Source of the DNA: JAULUH01 sp032111745
Lineage (GTDB): Bacteria > Chloroflexota > Anaerolineae > JAAEKA01
NCBI GenBank assembly: GCA_032111745.1
Contig: JAULUH010000460.1
Span: 1-27,804, forward strand
Length of the DNA stretch: 27,804 bases
Reading direction: 5' to 3'
Shown: positions 8,146-15,829 of the stretch, in pieces
Numbering within the stretch: the stretch's first letter is position 1
Layout of the letters: each line of letters starts with the position of its first letter
Notes under the pieces: model-generated
The model's input: the letters and a program-made list of their open reading frames with translations, nothing else
Database searches by the model: none
Told to the model about the DNA's origin: nothing
Translations under genes and position numbers: made by a program

Positions 8146-9177
8146 TCAGTGCTGCCGGCTTAGCAGGACATCGGCGACTTCCCACAGGGCGCGGCCGGCA
8201 GCGTTGTCGACCGTCAGCACACCACTGGCCTCCAAGGCTGCGCGGGCCTCCTCGTGGACCCATTGCGTTTCTTGCTCGACGTAAGCACGCGCCCCCGCCT
8301 CCTGCAGGAGACCAAGCACCTCGGGAACCTGTTCCGGCTCCATTGGTGTGGCATACAGCGCGCGCAGCCGCGGCCCGACGCCAGGGTGCTCCAGGCCTAC
8401 GACCACAGGAAGCGACTTCTTGCGGGTGAGAATATCGCTCTCAGCGGATTTGCCTGTGAGGGCTTCATCCCCCCAGATACCCAGTAAATCGTCCTGGAGT
8501 TGGAACGCCATCCCAACTGCGCGACCGAAGCGGCCTAGGTGGTGACGCACCTCGGGTATCGCACCGCCGACCAGCGCGCCCATCGACAGGCTGGCATCCA
8601 CCAGCGTAGCGGTCTTTCCGCTGATCATGGCCAGGTACTCGGCGACCGATACATCGAGCCGGTCCTCGAAGGACATATCCAGATACTGGCCCTCGGTCAG
8701 GCGCAGGCAGGTGATGTCAAACAACTCTAGAGCCTCCAGGATGCGGTCGGATGGTATATCGTAGCTGCGCAGGCCATAGAGAGCCGTGCGGGCCAGGGTG
8801 AACATGGCATCACCGGCGTTGATGGCCTGGGGCTGGCCCCAGAGCGCCCAGACTGTAGGCCGATGGCGGCGAGTCGGACTGTGATCCTGGATGTCGTCGT
8901 GAATGAGAGAGAAGTTGTGTAGGAGTTCCAGGGCGGCAGCGGCTGGCAACACCTCTGAGACTGTGCCACCGACGGCCTGGCAGGCTAGTACGCAGAGCAC
9001 GGGTCGGATGCGTTTGCCGCTGTTGACCTGCGCCGGCTCGAACCGCTCGTCAACCCAGCCCATGTGATAGCGCAACATCCCATAGTGGCCCGAGAGCATG
9101 GGATCTTCCAGGGCCAGCACCCGGCGCATCTCGGCGTCTATGAGCGGCAGATAGCGGGCAAACATGTCTTCGTTCAT
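8146..9177 (-). CDS. trans-polyprenyl diphosphate synthase (GGPP/FPP synthase family)
   Basis: 343 residues. It condenses IPP onto allylic diphosphates to make C15-C20+ prenyl diphosphates. The first Asp-rich motif DDIQD (94-98) is followed by RRHRP. The second region reads FQLQDDLLGIWGD, with GK(S) afterwards, and KRIRPVL is the IPP-binding part. These are the standard isoprenyl synthase motifs; chain length cannot be set with confidence. The ATG overlaps the stop of the upstream isomerase gene as ATGA, which indicates translational coupling within one operon. The pair would supply prenyl precursors for quinones, carotenoids or hopanoid/sterol-type lipids. Confidence 0.93.
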   Translation of the reverse strand: MNEDMFARYLPLIDAEMRRVLALEDPMLSGHYGMLRYHMGWVDERFEPAQVNSGKRIRPVLCVLACQAVGGTVSEVLPAAAALELLHNFSLIHDDIQDHSPTRRHRPTVWALWGQPQAINAGDAMFTLARTALYGLRSYDIPSDRILEALELFDITCLRLTEGQYLDMSFEDRLDVSVAEYLAMISGKTATLVDASLSMGALVGGAIPEVRHHLGRFGRAVGMAFQLQDDLLGIWGDEALTGKSAESDILTRKKSLPVVVGLEHPGVGPRLRALYATPMEPEQVPEVLGLLQEAGARAYVEQETQWVHEEARAALEASGVLTVDNAAGRALWEVADVLLSRQH

Positions 9178-10205
9178 GGTTGGGTGTCATAGATGAGGCG
9201 GTCTTGATCGCGCAGTGCTGGCACAGTCCCGGCACCGGCGCAGAACATGGCAATCCGTAGCTCATCGGCCAGGAAGTCGATGGTCTCTACGACGGCTTCG
9301 GGAGAGACAGCCGCCGCCTTGAGGAATGGCGAGGCCAGGCCACCAAGAGTGGCACCCAGGGCCAGGCACTTCGCCACGTCGATGCCGTTGCGCAACCCAC
9401 CGCTGGCGATGCGGACCAGGTCAGGCACGGCCTCGCCGACTGCCACCAGGCTGTCGGCAGTGGGAATGCCCCAATCGGCAAAGGAGCGCGCCAGTCGACG
9501 GAGCCGTTCAGTAGGCGCACGGTGATACTCGACTTCGCTCCATGAGGTGCCGCCCGAGCCGGCGACGTCGATAGCGGCCACACCAACGCCGGCCAGTTGT
9601 CTGGCCAGGTTGGCAGAAATGCCCCAGCCCACCTCTTTCACAACTACGGGCACACCGACCCCGCCACAGACCTCGGCGATCTTGGCCAATAGTCCAGACC
9701 ACAGCCAATCGCCATCGGCCTGTAGCACCTCCTGCAAGGGATTGAGGTGAAGGATCAGAGCGTCGGCCTCGATCATGTCCACGGCCCGTCGGCAATGGTC
9801 AACAGTGTAGCCCTTATTGAGCTGAACGGCTCCCAGGTTGGCAAACAGCAGGATGTCAGGCGCTTCCCGGCGTACCCGAAAGGTAGTGGCCGTGCCTGCA
9901 ATCTCGAGGCCTGTACGCTGCGATCCTAGCCCCATGGCAATACCCCGGGCGTGCGCGCCAATGGCCAGGTTGAGGTTGATCCGCTCCGCCTGGGTGGTAC
10001 CACCGGTCATGGAAGAGATGAGCAGTGGTAGCTGCAGAGTCTTGCCCAGGCAAGACACGCTGGTGTCGACGGCGGGAAGGTCAAGTTCCGGCAGGGCCTG
10101 ATGGACAAAACGATATCGCTCCAGGCCGGTGGTGAGACGAGGGAATTGGACGTTCTCTTCAAGATTTATGCGTATATGGTCGGCTTTGCGTGCCTTGTGG
10201 TCCAA
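9174..10205 (-). CDS. fni: type 2 isopentenyl-diphosphate delta-isomerase (FMN-dependent)
   Basis: 343 residues from a TTG at 10205. The enzyme interconverts IPP and DMAPP using FMN and NADPH. Family signatures are RKADHIRI at the N-terminus, TTGLERYRFVH, LPLLISSMTGGT, HLNPLQE, VVKEVGWG, DVAGSGGTSW and ASGGLRNGIDVAKCLALGA. The open frame extends to 10316, but homology begins at the DHKARK segment. GGGAG ends eight bases before the TTG, and 10316 is the -35 region of the promoter, so the TTG start is preferred. It is the first gene of a two-gene operon with the prenyl synthase. A palindrome in its promoter suggests repression control. Confidence 0.93.
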   Translation of the reverse strand: MDHKARKADHIRINLEENVQFPRLTTGLERYRFVHQALPELDLPAVDTSVSCLGKTLQLPLLISSMTGGTTQAERINLNLAIGAHARGIAMGLGSQRTGLEIAGTATTFRVRREAPDILLFANLGAVQLNKGYTVDHCRRAVDMIEADALILHLNPLQEVLQADGDWLWSGLLAKIAEVCGGVGVPVVVKEVGWGISANLARQLAGVGVAAIDVAGSGGTSWSEVEYHRAPTERLRRLARSFADWGIPTADSLVAVGEAVPDLVRIASGGLRNGIDVAKCLALGATLGGLASPFLKAAAVSPEAVVETIDFLADELRIAMFCAGAGTVPALRDQDRLIYDTQP

Positions 10206-10287
10206 GCAGAGATCTCCCGGAACTATTGACGGATGAAGGTGTTTCTCTCGGTGGAAAGCCGATAGGCAACCGTACCGGCCCTGCGGC

Positions 10288-10316
10288 ATCTTACCCCCGG
10301 GGTAAGTCGTTGTCAA
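10288..10316 (-). promoter_or_regulatory. sigma70-type promoter of the isoprenoid operon
   Basis: On the minus strand TTGACA (10311-10316) and TAAGAT (10288-10293) are 17 bp apart. The predicted start is near 10281, leaving a leader of about 75 nt before the TTG at 10205. Confidence 0.75.
10290..10306. promoter_or_regulatory. palindromic operator candidate in the isoprenoid promoter
   Basis: CTTACCCC-N-GGGGTAAG is a perfect 8+8 bp inverted repeat with a one-base centre. It overlaps the -10 and most of the spacer of the fni promoter, where a bound dimer would block RNA polymerase. The regulator is unknown. The divergent acp promoter begins about 55 bp away and could also be affected. Confidence 0.6.
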
Positions 10317-10360
10317 ATCCGTGGCTGGCCGGCCGGATTGGCAAGCTCACCTGTAGGAAA

Positions 10361-10389
10361 TTGACAGCCGGCGTGAGGGCTGCTAGAAT
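10361..10389 (+). promoter_or_regulatory. consensus sigma70 promoter of acpP
   Basis: TTGACA (10361-10366) and TAGAAT (10384-10389) have 17 bp spacing. Transcription should start near 10396. A strong Shine-Dalgarno (AAGGAGAGGA, 10411-10420) follows in the leader, as expected for an abundant protein. Confidence 0.85.
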
Positions 10390-10432
10390 AGCCGGCACAA
10401 CCACCAACCTAAGGAGAGGAAGAAACATTCCC

Positions 10433-10675
10433 ATGTCGGACGCAGTCTTTAATACGGTTAAGGGAATCATTGTGGAACAGCTGGGCGTCGATCCGGAAAA
10501 GGTTACGCCAGAGGCCAGTTTCCGTGAAGATCTAGACGCCGACTCGCTGGACCTCGTCGAGCTAATCATGGCCTTTGAGGAGGCTTTTGGCGGTGAGATC
10601 TCTGACGAGCAGGCTCAATCCATCACCACGGTCGGCGAGGCGGTGGCATTTCTCGAAGCCCACGGCGCGAGCTAG
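10433..10675 (+). CDS. acpP: acyl carrier protein
   Basis: 80 residues, the usual length for a discrete ACP. It has the four-helix pattern and the phosphopantetheine site DADSLDLVEL with Ser38, followed by the acidic recognition helix, EISDEQAQSITTVGEAVAFL. As a free-standing ACP with its own strong promoter, ribosome site and terminator, it most likely serves fatty acid synthesis. A link with the FAAL/PKS locus 5.5 kb downstream is possible but not shown, because that PKS carries its own ACPs. The start is the ATG 12 bases after the Shine-Dalgarno; upstream in-frame starts would run across the promoter. Confidence 0.95.
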   Translation: MSDAVFNTVKGIIVEQLGVDPEKVTPEASFREDLDADSLDLVELIMAFEEAFGGEISDEQAQSITTVGEAVAFLEAHGAS

Positions 10676-10756
10676 CCGGGAGCAACTCAGGCCCTGGCCG
10701 GCGCGCCTTTCGGCTGCGCCCGTTGCTTCCCTACCATGATCCGCTTTGGATGGACC

Positions 10757-10793
10757 AGCGGGCGTCTAACGGGCGCCCGCTTTGATCTTTTTT
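10757..10793 (+). terminator. rho-independent terminator after acpP
   Basis: AGCGGGCG (10757-10764) pairs with CGCCCGCT (10774-10781) over a nine-base loop, followed by TTGATCTTTTTT. The 8-bp GC stem and T-tract form a good intrinsic terminator about 80 bp after the acpP stop. Confidence 0.85.
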
Positions 10794-10820
10794 GGACCTG
10801 GTGGCTGGCCTTAACAATAT
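10792..10820 (+). promoter_or_regulatory. weak promoter candidate for mobA
   Basis: TTGGAC (10792-10797) and CAATAT (10815-10820) are 17 bp apart, directly after the acpP terminator and just before mobA (10837). The -10 is poor, so this is tentative. Confidence 0.3.
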
Positions 10821-10836
10821 GCCGGGAGACTAGCGC

Positions 10837-11439
10837 GTGCATGCGTTCAGTGTAGTCGTGCTGGCAGGTGGGGCCAGCCGCCGCATGGGCACAAACAAAG
10901 CGTTGCTGCGCATCGACGACGGGAAGACCCTCATCGAGCGAGTGGTGTCCAACTTGGCGGTTCTCAGCGACGACCTCGTGGTGGTGAGCAACACACCTGA
11001 GTTGTATGCTGACCTGCCGGCGCGGCACACCGGCGATGTCTTTCCAGGCAAGGGTCCACTGGCCGGCCTGCACGCCGGCCTGTCAGTGGCACACCACCCA
11101 TGGTCGTTCGTGGTGGCATGTGACATGCCGCTGGTCGACCGCAGGTTGGTGCGTTACATGGTCCTATTGTCGGCGGGGCACCAGGCTGTGGTGCCTCGAG
11201 TTGAGGGCCAACCAGAGCCGCTGCATGCGTTGTACAGCAAGGAGGCGCTGCCGGCCATCGAACAACGGCTTGAGGCAGGTGATCTGCGGGTGATCTCCTT
11301 CTATCCTGCCATCCAGGTGCGCTACGTTGAGCCGCAGGAATGGGCCATTTTCGACCCCGAACGCCGCAGCTTCGCCAACGCCAACACGCTCGAGGATTGG
11401 GATCGCCTACGGTCTATATTGGGGGCTGAGAGCGACTGA
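10837..11439 (+). CDS. mobA: molybdenum cofactor guanylyltransferase (MobA-like nucleotidyltransferase)
   Basis: 200 residues from a GTG start with GGGAG nine bases upstream. It transfers GMP from GTP to molybdopterin-Mo, forming the guanine dinucleotide cofactor. The nucleotide-binding signature LAGGASRRMGTNKALL is at the N-terminus, followed by DVFPGKGPLAGLHAGL and the metal-binding ACDMPLVD; HALYSKEALPAIE is typical of the C-terminal half. It could alternatively be a MocA- or MobA-like NTP transferase with another substrate, since no other molybdenum-cofactor gene is nearby. The alkyltransferase-like gene starts two bases after its stop, so the two form an operon. Confidence 0.88.
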   Translation: MHAFSVVVLAGGASRRMGTNKALLRIDDGKTLIERVVSNLAVLSDDLVVVSNTPELYADLPARHTGDVFPGKGPLAGLHAGLSVAHHPWSFVVACDMPLVDRRLVRYMVLLSAGHQAVVPRVEGQPEPLHALYSKEALPAIEQRLEAGDLRVISFYPAIQVRYVEPQEWAIFDPERRSFANANTLEDWDRLRSILGAESD

Positions 11440-11441
11440 CC

Positions 11442-11822
11442 ATGACGGCAGAACCGCCAAGAACCACATTCTTCAGGCAGGTCTATGCACTGGTAAGACT
11501 CATCCCCTACGGCAAGGTAGCTAGCTACGGCCAGATCGCGTCTATGCTGGGCCATCCCCGAGCCGCTCGTACCGTGGGCTGGGCACTAGCCTCGCTGCCC
11601 GAGCAGGCGGAAGAGGGGGTGCCCTGGCAGCGAGTGATCAATAGCCAGGGGCGGATCAGCATTCGCAACCTGCGGCACGCGGTGGAAGAGCAGCGCATGC
11701 TGCTGGAGGAAGAGGGTGTGGAGTTCAATGAGGCAGGCTACCTGGACTGGGAGCGCTATGGATGGGAGGGTCTGGGCCTGAAAGAGGTGGAAGCGGCATT
11801 GGCGAGCGCTGGCATCGAATGA
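11442..11822 (+). CDS. alkyltransferase-like (ATL) DNA-binding protein, MGMT family without active Cys
   Basis: 126 residues, matching the MGMT DNA-binding domain alone. IPYGKVASYGQIASMLGHPRAARTVGWAL is the helix-turn-helix with the Arg finger region. The active-site PCHRV of O6-alkylguanine methyltransferases is replaced by PWQRV (Trp62), and INSQGRIS follows. Trp in place of Cys is known in the ATL family (for example E. coli YbaZ), which flags bulky or alkyl O6-guanine lesions for nucleotide excision repair instead of reversing them. UvrB, which acts in that pathway, is encoded in the same window. It is separated from mobA by two bases. Confidence 0.93.
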   Translation: MTAEPPRTTFFRQVYALVRLIPYGKVASYGQIASMLGHPRAARTVGWALASLPEQAEEGVPWQRVINSQGRISIRNLRHAVEEQRMLLEEEGVEFNEAGYLDWERYGWEGLGLKEVEAALASAGIE

Positions 11823-11890
11823 ACACCTGCTGGACAGGACATGGAGGCATGGCCTGACGGCCTGCAGCAACTGATAGGAGACAACATCGA

Positions 11891-12715
11891 ATGAGAGAAG
11901 TCACCGTCGCCCTGGTTCAGATGAAGCCGACCCTGGGTGACATTGAAGATAACCTGCGTCGCATGGCGGAGTTCGTCGACCGCATCTGCAAGGAGCAGCC
12001 GGTCGACCTGATCGTCTTTCCGGAGCTGGTGACGACCGGCTACGAATGCGGCCCGCGCTTCCCCGAGCTGGCCGAAACCATCCCCGGCCACAGTGTTAGC
12101 TACCTGGCGAAGCGGGCCGGCGAGTACCGGGTGCATATCGCGTTCGGCATGGTGGTCAAGGAGCGCGTGGAAAGCATCATCTACGATGCCGCCGTGTTGC
12201 TGGGCCCGGAGGGCGAGCTGGTGGGAAGCTACCGCAAGGTCCACCTCAAGGGTGAGGAGCGCCTGGCCTTTCGCAACGGCTACCGGTTCCAGGTGTGGGA
12301 CCTGGAGTTCCGCAATGGGCCGGGCCGGCTGGGGTTACTCATCGACTGGGACCTGGCCTTTCCAGAGGCCGCCCGGGCGCTGACCCTGGACGGGGCAGAG
12401 CTGATTGCGGTGTGCGCCAACTGGCAGGTGGACGAGAACGCCCAGTGGCGGGCCTACTGCCTGTCCCGAGCCTGCGAGAACGGCGTCTTTGTGGCAGCCG
12501 CCAATCGGGCCGGCGAGGAGCCCAGCTACAGCTTCTGCGGCGACTCCATCCTGGTGGGGCCGGCGGCGGAGCTGTACACCAACCTGGAGGACCCGGTGGA
12601 GGGCTATGCCATTGCCACCATCGACCTGGACGACGTGCGCCACAGCCGCGAGGAGTCGCAGATCCTACAATGCCGCCAGCCCCTGGCCTACCGGGCGCTG
12701 GTGAAGAAGTATTAG
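11891..12715 (+). CDS. carbon-nitrogen hydrolase (nitrilase) superfamily protein lacking the catalytic Cys
   Basis: 274 residues, the usual size for the domain. Nitrilase-fold landmarks are present: VALVQMKPTLGDIEDNL at the start, Glu45 in VFPELVTTGY, Lys116 in YRKVHL, and LIDWDLAFPEAARAL, where the family normally has ICYDxxFPE. The position of the nucleophilic Cys is Asp152, so the Glu-Lys-Cys triad is incomplete and ordinary thiol amidase chemistry is not expected. The rest of the fold, including CANWQ and the late AAANRAG segment, is intact, which argues against decay. It may be a binding or regulatory pseudo-enzyme. The start ATG has AGGAGA nine bases upstream. The Clp1-like gene follows 32 bp later on the same strand. 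Confidence 0.85.
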   Translation: MREVTVALVQMKPTLGDIEDNLRRMAEFVDRICKEQPVDLIVFPELVTTGYECGPRFPELAETIPGHSVSYLAKRAGEYRVHIAFGMVVKERVESIIYDAAVLLGPEGELVGSYRKVHLKGEERLAFRNGYRFQVWDLEFRNGPGRLGLLIDWDLAFPEAARALTLDGAELIAVCANWQVDENAQWRAYCLSRACENGVFVAAANRAGEEPSYSFCGDSILVGPAAELYTNLEDPVEGYAIATIDLDDVRHSREESQILQCRQPLAYRALVKKY

Positions 12716-12747
12716 TCCGGCGGCACTCGCCGAGGCTAGCACCCGCC

Positions 12748-13819
12748 ATGGACGTCCCAGCCGATTGGCACCAGGCTACAGATCGCATCTTGGGGGAGGC
12801 CAGGCCGGGTTTGGTGGTGATGGTGGTTGGTGCTACAGACACGGGCAAGAGCACCTTCTGCCGTTACCTGGCCTCCCGGCTGGCGAAGGCAGGAGTGCTC
12901 GTTGGCCTGGTGGACGCCGATGTAGGTCAGAGCACGATTGGTCCGCCGGCAGCCATCAGTGGCGGGCTGGTCGGCGGCCCCTTGGCCCCGGGGACGATGG
13001 TCGAGCCGGCAGCCAGCATCTTCGTGGGCAGTGTTAGCCCGATGGGACATCTGCTGCCCTGCGTGACCGGCACGAAACGGGTAGCTGACCGTTTGCGTGA
13101 GTTTGGCGCGGGGGCGATCCTGGTCGTCGATACCAGCGGGCTGATCCTGGGCGGTGCGGGGCGGTCCCTGAAGGAGCACAAGTTCGACCTGCTCCAGCCG
13201 CAAGTGGTGGTGGCGATCCAGCGGGATCGAGAGCTGCAGCAACTGGTGCGGCTCTGGGAACGATCGGCCGGCCAAGTGATTGCGGTGCGACCCAGCCCAG
13301 CAGCAGTACCATGCACGCCGGCGGAGCGCCGTAGTCATCGAGGGCAACGCTTCGCCGAGCTTCTGCGCGATGCCGGGATCTTAACGTTGCCTCTGCGGAG
13401 GGTGGCGTGGCGCGAAGCTAGGACAGGGCCACGTCCTAGCGGCCGGGGAACTGGTGGCGCTGGAAAAAGCGTTGAACATGCGCGTTCTGCACGGCGAACG
13501 CCAGGGCGACGAGGCCGTGGTGGTGACAGATGGGCATTCTCCGTGGCTGGCGGACTCCAGGAGTGCCAGCAGGCTCGGCGTCGACCGGATCACGGTTCAG
13601 GCCGTTCAGCAGTATGCGGGCGTACTATGTGGCCTGCTACGCCGCGATGGATTTGTGGAGACCATGGCCGTGCTGCAGCGTATAGACTTCACGGCGGGCG
13701 TGGTGGAGCTCCTGGCCCCGGGTTGCCGACTACACGAGGCTGGGGTTATCCACGTGGGTAGGGTGCGTTTGAATACAAAGGGGCGAGAGCTGGGCACACT
13801 GCGGCCAGGCGATCTCTAG
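12748..13819 (+). CDS. Clp1/Grc3-like polynucleotide 5'-kinase family protein, broken by a frameshift
   Basis: The N-terminal part (from the ATG at 12748) has Walker A GATDTGKSTF (about residues 28-37), VDADVGQSTIGPP with the Clp1/Grc3 Walker B-type aspartates, GSVSPMGHLLPCVTG and VVDTSGLI. These are the marks of the Clp1/NOL9 family of RNA 5'-OH kinases, of which bacterial members are poorly characterised. Around 13405-13425 the coding sense moves by one base: the first frame turns into low-complexity Arg/Gly-rich sequence, while the next frame carries GQGHVLAAGELVALEKALN to a natural end at 13819 (GRVRLNTKGRELGTLRPGDL). Joined, the product is about 357 residues. A single indel, either real or an assembly error, is the simplest explanation. 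It is probably co-transcribed with the nitrilase-fold gene. Confidence 0.8.
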
Positions 13820-13833
13820 CGCGTGGGCATGCG

Positions 13834-13872
13834 AAAAGGCCTCCCTGGTCTTTCGACTCGGAAGGCCTTCTT
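13834..13872. terminator. bidirectional terminator between convergent genes
   Basis: AAGGCCT (13836-13842) pairs with AGGCCTT (13863-13869). On the minus strand the stem is followed by TTTT, and on the plus strand by CTT. It sits 14 bp after the Clp1-like stop and 25 bp after the GEVED gene stop, so it can serve both. Confidence 0.65.
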
Positions 13873-13897
13873 GCACGGCATAGGATAGGGGCAGCGA

Positions 13898-15400
13898 TCA
13901 GGGTATGCCGGGTGCCAGGGCGTACTCAAACAGGCCTACCTCGTTGGACGGCACAGAGGTGTAGGTGGCGCCATCTGCGGACCGCACCTTGACCAGCCGG
14001 TAGAAGAAGACATCGGGCGGTGGGCCGATGACGCCGGCATCGGTGTACGGGGAGTCGACCACATCGTTGGCCAGAGGATCACCGGAGGGGGTGAAGTAGG
14101 GCGTGAGGCTACGGAAGAGATCGTAGCGATCGTCGACGCTTACCTCGTTCCAGCTCAGCTGGGCATTGCTGGCACTTACCTTGCTGATCTTCAGCGTGGC
14201 AGTCTGGGGCAGCCAGCGATAGTCCTCCACCTCTCCGCCGTAGATGGGTCCGGTAATGCCGGCGCCCGTAGCCGGCGAGATGCGGCAGCGGGCATAAGGC
14301 ACACCGGAGGGGGTACTGGGCACGGTAAACGGCACGGTGTGGCTACCGGCGCTGACGGCCAGGTCGGAGACGACCTTCTCGCCGGCATCAACCAGGTCCT
14401 TATCATTGTTCCAGTCGACCCAACAGCTAAGGTAGCCGCTGCCCCCGGTGGTAGTCACATCCAATGAACCGCCGTTGGCCGTGCTCCAGGCAAACGCTGC
14501 TGTGGGCGCAACACCATCTTCGTCATCGACTGAGCCGGTGTTGTTGGTGTCGTCGGCCACGGCCCCAGTGTTCTGCAGATCCCCCTCGTTGGGGTCGATG
14601 TCCTGGCCGAGGATCGCGGCGCCTCCCACGATGCCGTGTCTAGCGCCGTTACATGGAAGCCGCGACGGGTACTGCTCACAGGTGGGCGGGTTGGCAGACG
14701 GGTTGGGATTGACCAGGTCGCCATAGTCGAGGGGGTTCAATAAAGTGGTCGTGGAGGAGGACTGATCGAGCGTCTGCGAGGAGGTGCAGATCGAGCCAGT
14801 GCAGGTTACCTCTGCCGTTGCCCATGCCAGTTGCTTCGAGGCGACGCTTGCCCGACACCCAGGGTAGAGGTTAGAGATATCCGCCTTCCACTCCAGGTTG
14901 TTGCCAACCTTCTCGGAGTAGGTCCTCTGAGCCGAGCTATCGGCCTGGAAAATCGGGCTTAGTCCGCCATCGTGCACCCAGACCGTGTCGTCAGGGTTGT
15001 TGTAGAAGATAATGAGCCGGTCACCATCAGGCCCTATGACATACGGGTCATCGAATTCGCCATTACCGTTGCAGTCGATAGCACCGACTGCGCGCATTCT
15101 CTTCTGCGTGGTGTTGTCCGAAAGCACCTGGTTGGGATCACAGGATTCGATGCGCAGGTAGATCGATGTGCCGTCGTATTTCAGCCAGGCGTTCTTGATC
15201 TCGTCAGCCTGGCGCGAAGTGAACGTGCACTCGTCGCTGTAGATCGGATCACCCCAGCTGGCGTCGATCTGCCCGTTGTTCGTGTTGATGGTCGTCCAGT
15301 CAGCCGATGCAGCGGTAGCCCAACCCAGCACGATCAGGAGAGTGCCGGCGAGGGTAATGATCAGGCGCGAGCGCCTAGTGTACGGCTTGGGAGATGACAT
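13898..15400 (-). CDS. secreted GEVED-domain protein with C-terminal fibronectin-like domain
   Basis: 500 residues from the ATG at 15400, chosen because AAGGAAGGA lies just upstream. The first 33 or so residues are a signal peptide (RRSR, a hydrophobic core, then ATAASA). The next 200 residues resemble an extracellular beta-sandwich (IDASWGDPIYSDE, CNGNGEFDDPYVIGPDGDR) with paired cysteines. The middle carries the DDEDGVAP and WVDWNNDKDLVDAGEKV sequences leading to GGEVEDYRW, which define the GEVED domain; its role is unknown but members are often surface or adhesion proteins. A short fibronectin-type region (LSWNEVSVDDRYDLFRSLTPYF) ends the protein without an anchor, so it is probably released. 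It has its own promoter with palindromes at the start site. Confidence 0.88.
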   Translation of the reverse strand: MSSPKPYTRRSRLIITLAGTLLIVLGWATAASADWTTINTNNGQIDASWGDPIYSDECTFTSRQADEIKNAWLKYDGTSIYLRIESCDPNQVLSDNTTQKRMRAVGAIDCNGNGEFDDPYVIGPDGDRLIIFYNNPDDTVWVHDGGLSPIFQADSSAQRTYSEKVGNNLEWKADISNLYPGCRASVASKQLAWATAEVTCTGSICTSSQTLDQSSSTTTLLNPLDYGDLVNPNPSANPPTCEQYPSRLPCNGARHGIVGGAAILGQDIDPNEGDLQNTGAVADDTNNTGSVDDEDGVAPTAAFAWSTANGGSLDVTTTGGSGYLSCWVDWNNDKDLVDAGEKVVSDLAVSAGSHTVPFTVPSTPSGVPYARCRISPATGAGITGPIYGGEVEDYRWLPQTATLKISKVSASNAQLSWNEVSVDDRYDLFRSLTPYFTPSGDPLANDVVDSPYTDAGVIGPPPDVFFYRLVKVRSADGATYTSVPSNEVGLFEYALAPGIP

Positions 15401-15484
15401 GCTGTCCTTCCTTTCCAGTCCCAACAACTGCGCCAAGGTGCGGCGAGCTCATCTAAATCGACTACGGTAGGCACAACGGCAATA

Positions 15485-15506
15485 GTTGGTACCAACAGTT
15501 GTCAAC
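15485..15506. promoter_or_regulatory. operator candidate: two GTTG/CAAC inverted repeats
   Basis: GTTGGTACCAAC (15485-15496) is a perfect 12-bp palindrome. One base further, GTTGTCAAC (15498-15506) repeats the same half-sites around one central base. Together they cover the predicted transcription start of the GEVED gene, the expected place for a repressor. Confidence 0.5.
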
Positions 15507-15508
15507 GT

Positions 15509-15536
15509 ATTCTACTGCAATAGGCGGTATTGTCAA
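15509..15536 (-). promoter_or_regulatory. sigma70-type promoter of the GEVED gene
   Basis: On the minus strand TTGACA (15531-15536) and TAGAAT (15509-15514) are 16 bp apart. Transcription should start near 15502, giving a leader of about 100 nt. Confidence 0.75.
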
Positions 15537-15693
15537 GACACCCGGTCGTGAGGCATGGCGCGCCAGACCCTGCAGGGCACCCCACAAGGCATCGGCCCCC
15601 TGAACCATGATCTGCGCATAGGGTACGGGCGCAGGCGCTAAGAAATCTCTAATAATATGGTGAAAACTTCTAAAAACTGCGAGGTCTATCCTG

Positions 15694-15702
15694 TGGTATA
15701 CT
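15694..15702 (+). promoter_or_regulatory. extended -10 promoter candidate upstream of the FAAL-PKS genes
   Basis: TGGTATACT matches the extended -10 pattern TGn-TATAAT at five of six hexamer positions. No good -35 is present, which extended -10 promoters tolerate. If used, it gives an untranslated leader of about 410 nt before the FAAL gene, or a near-leaderless message for the 48-codon frame at 15708. Confidence 0.35.
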
Positions 15703-15810
15703 AGAGTATGGCCGGTGGTTTCATCACGCGCATCCTGCTCACAATCATCGCAGATGCCAATCAGCCCAATCCACTGCCGGCCTGCGGTCGTTACCATAGA
15801 GCACTCATTT

Positions 15811-15829
15811 TGTCGCCATGGCGGCGACA
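15811..15829. repeat. inverted repeat TGTCGCC / GGCGACA
   Basis: A perfect 7-bp inverted repeat with a five-base centre (ATGGC) in the spacer before the FAAL gene. It could be an operator or an RNA hairpin in a long leader. No T-tract follows. Confidence 0.4.

Noticed and set aside
10206..10316. N-terminal extension of the IPP isomerase
   Set aside because: Family homology begins at the TTG at 10205, which has a GGGAG site; the extension runs through the -10 and -35 elements.
12295..12747. Extended open frame joining the nitrilase region to the Clp1-like gene
   Set aside because: It is an out-of-frame reading of the nitrilase-fold gene with Gly/Arg-rich nonsense sequence; the real gene starts at 12748.
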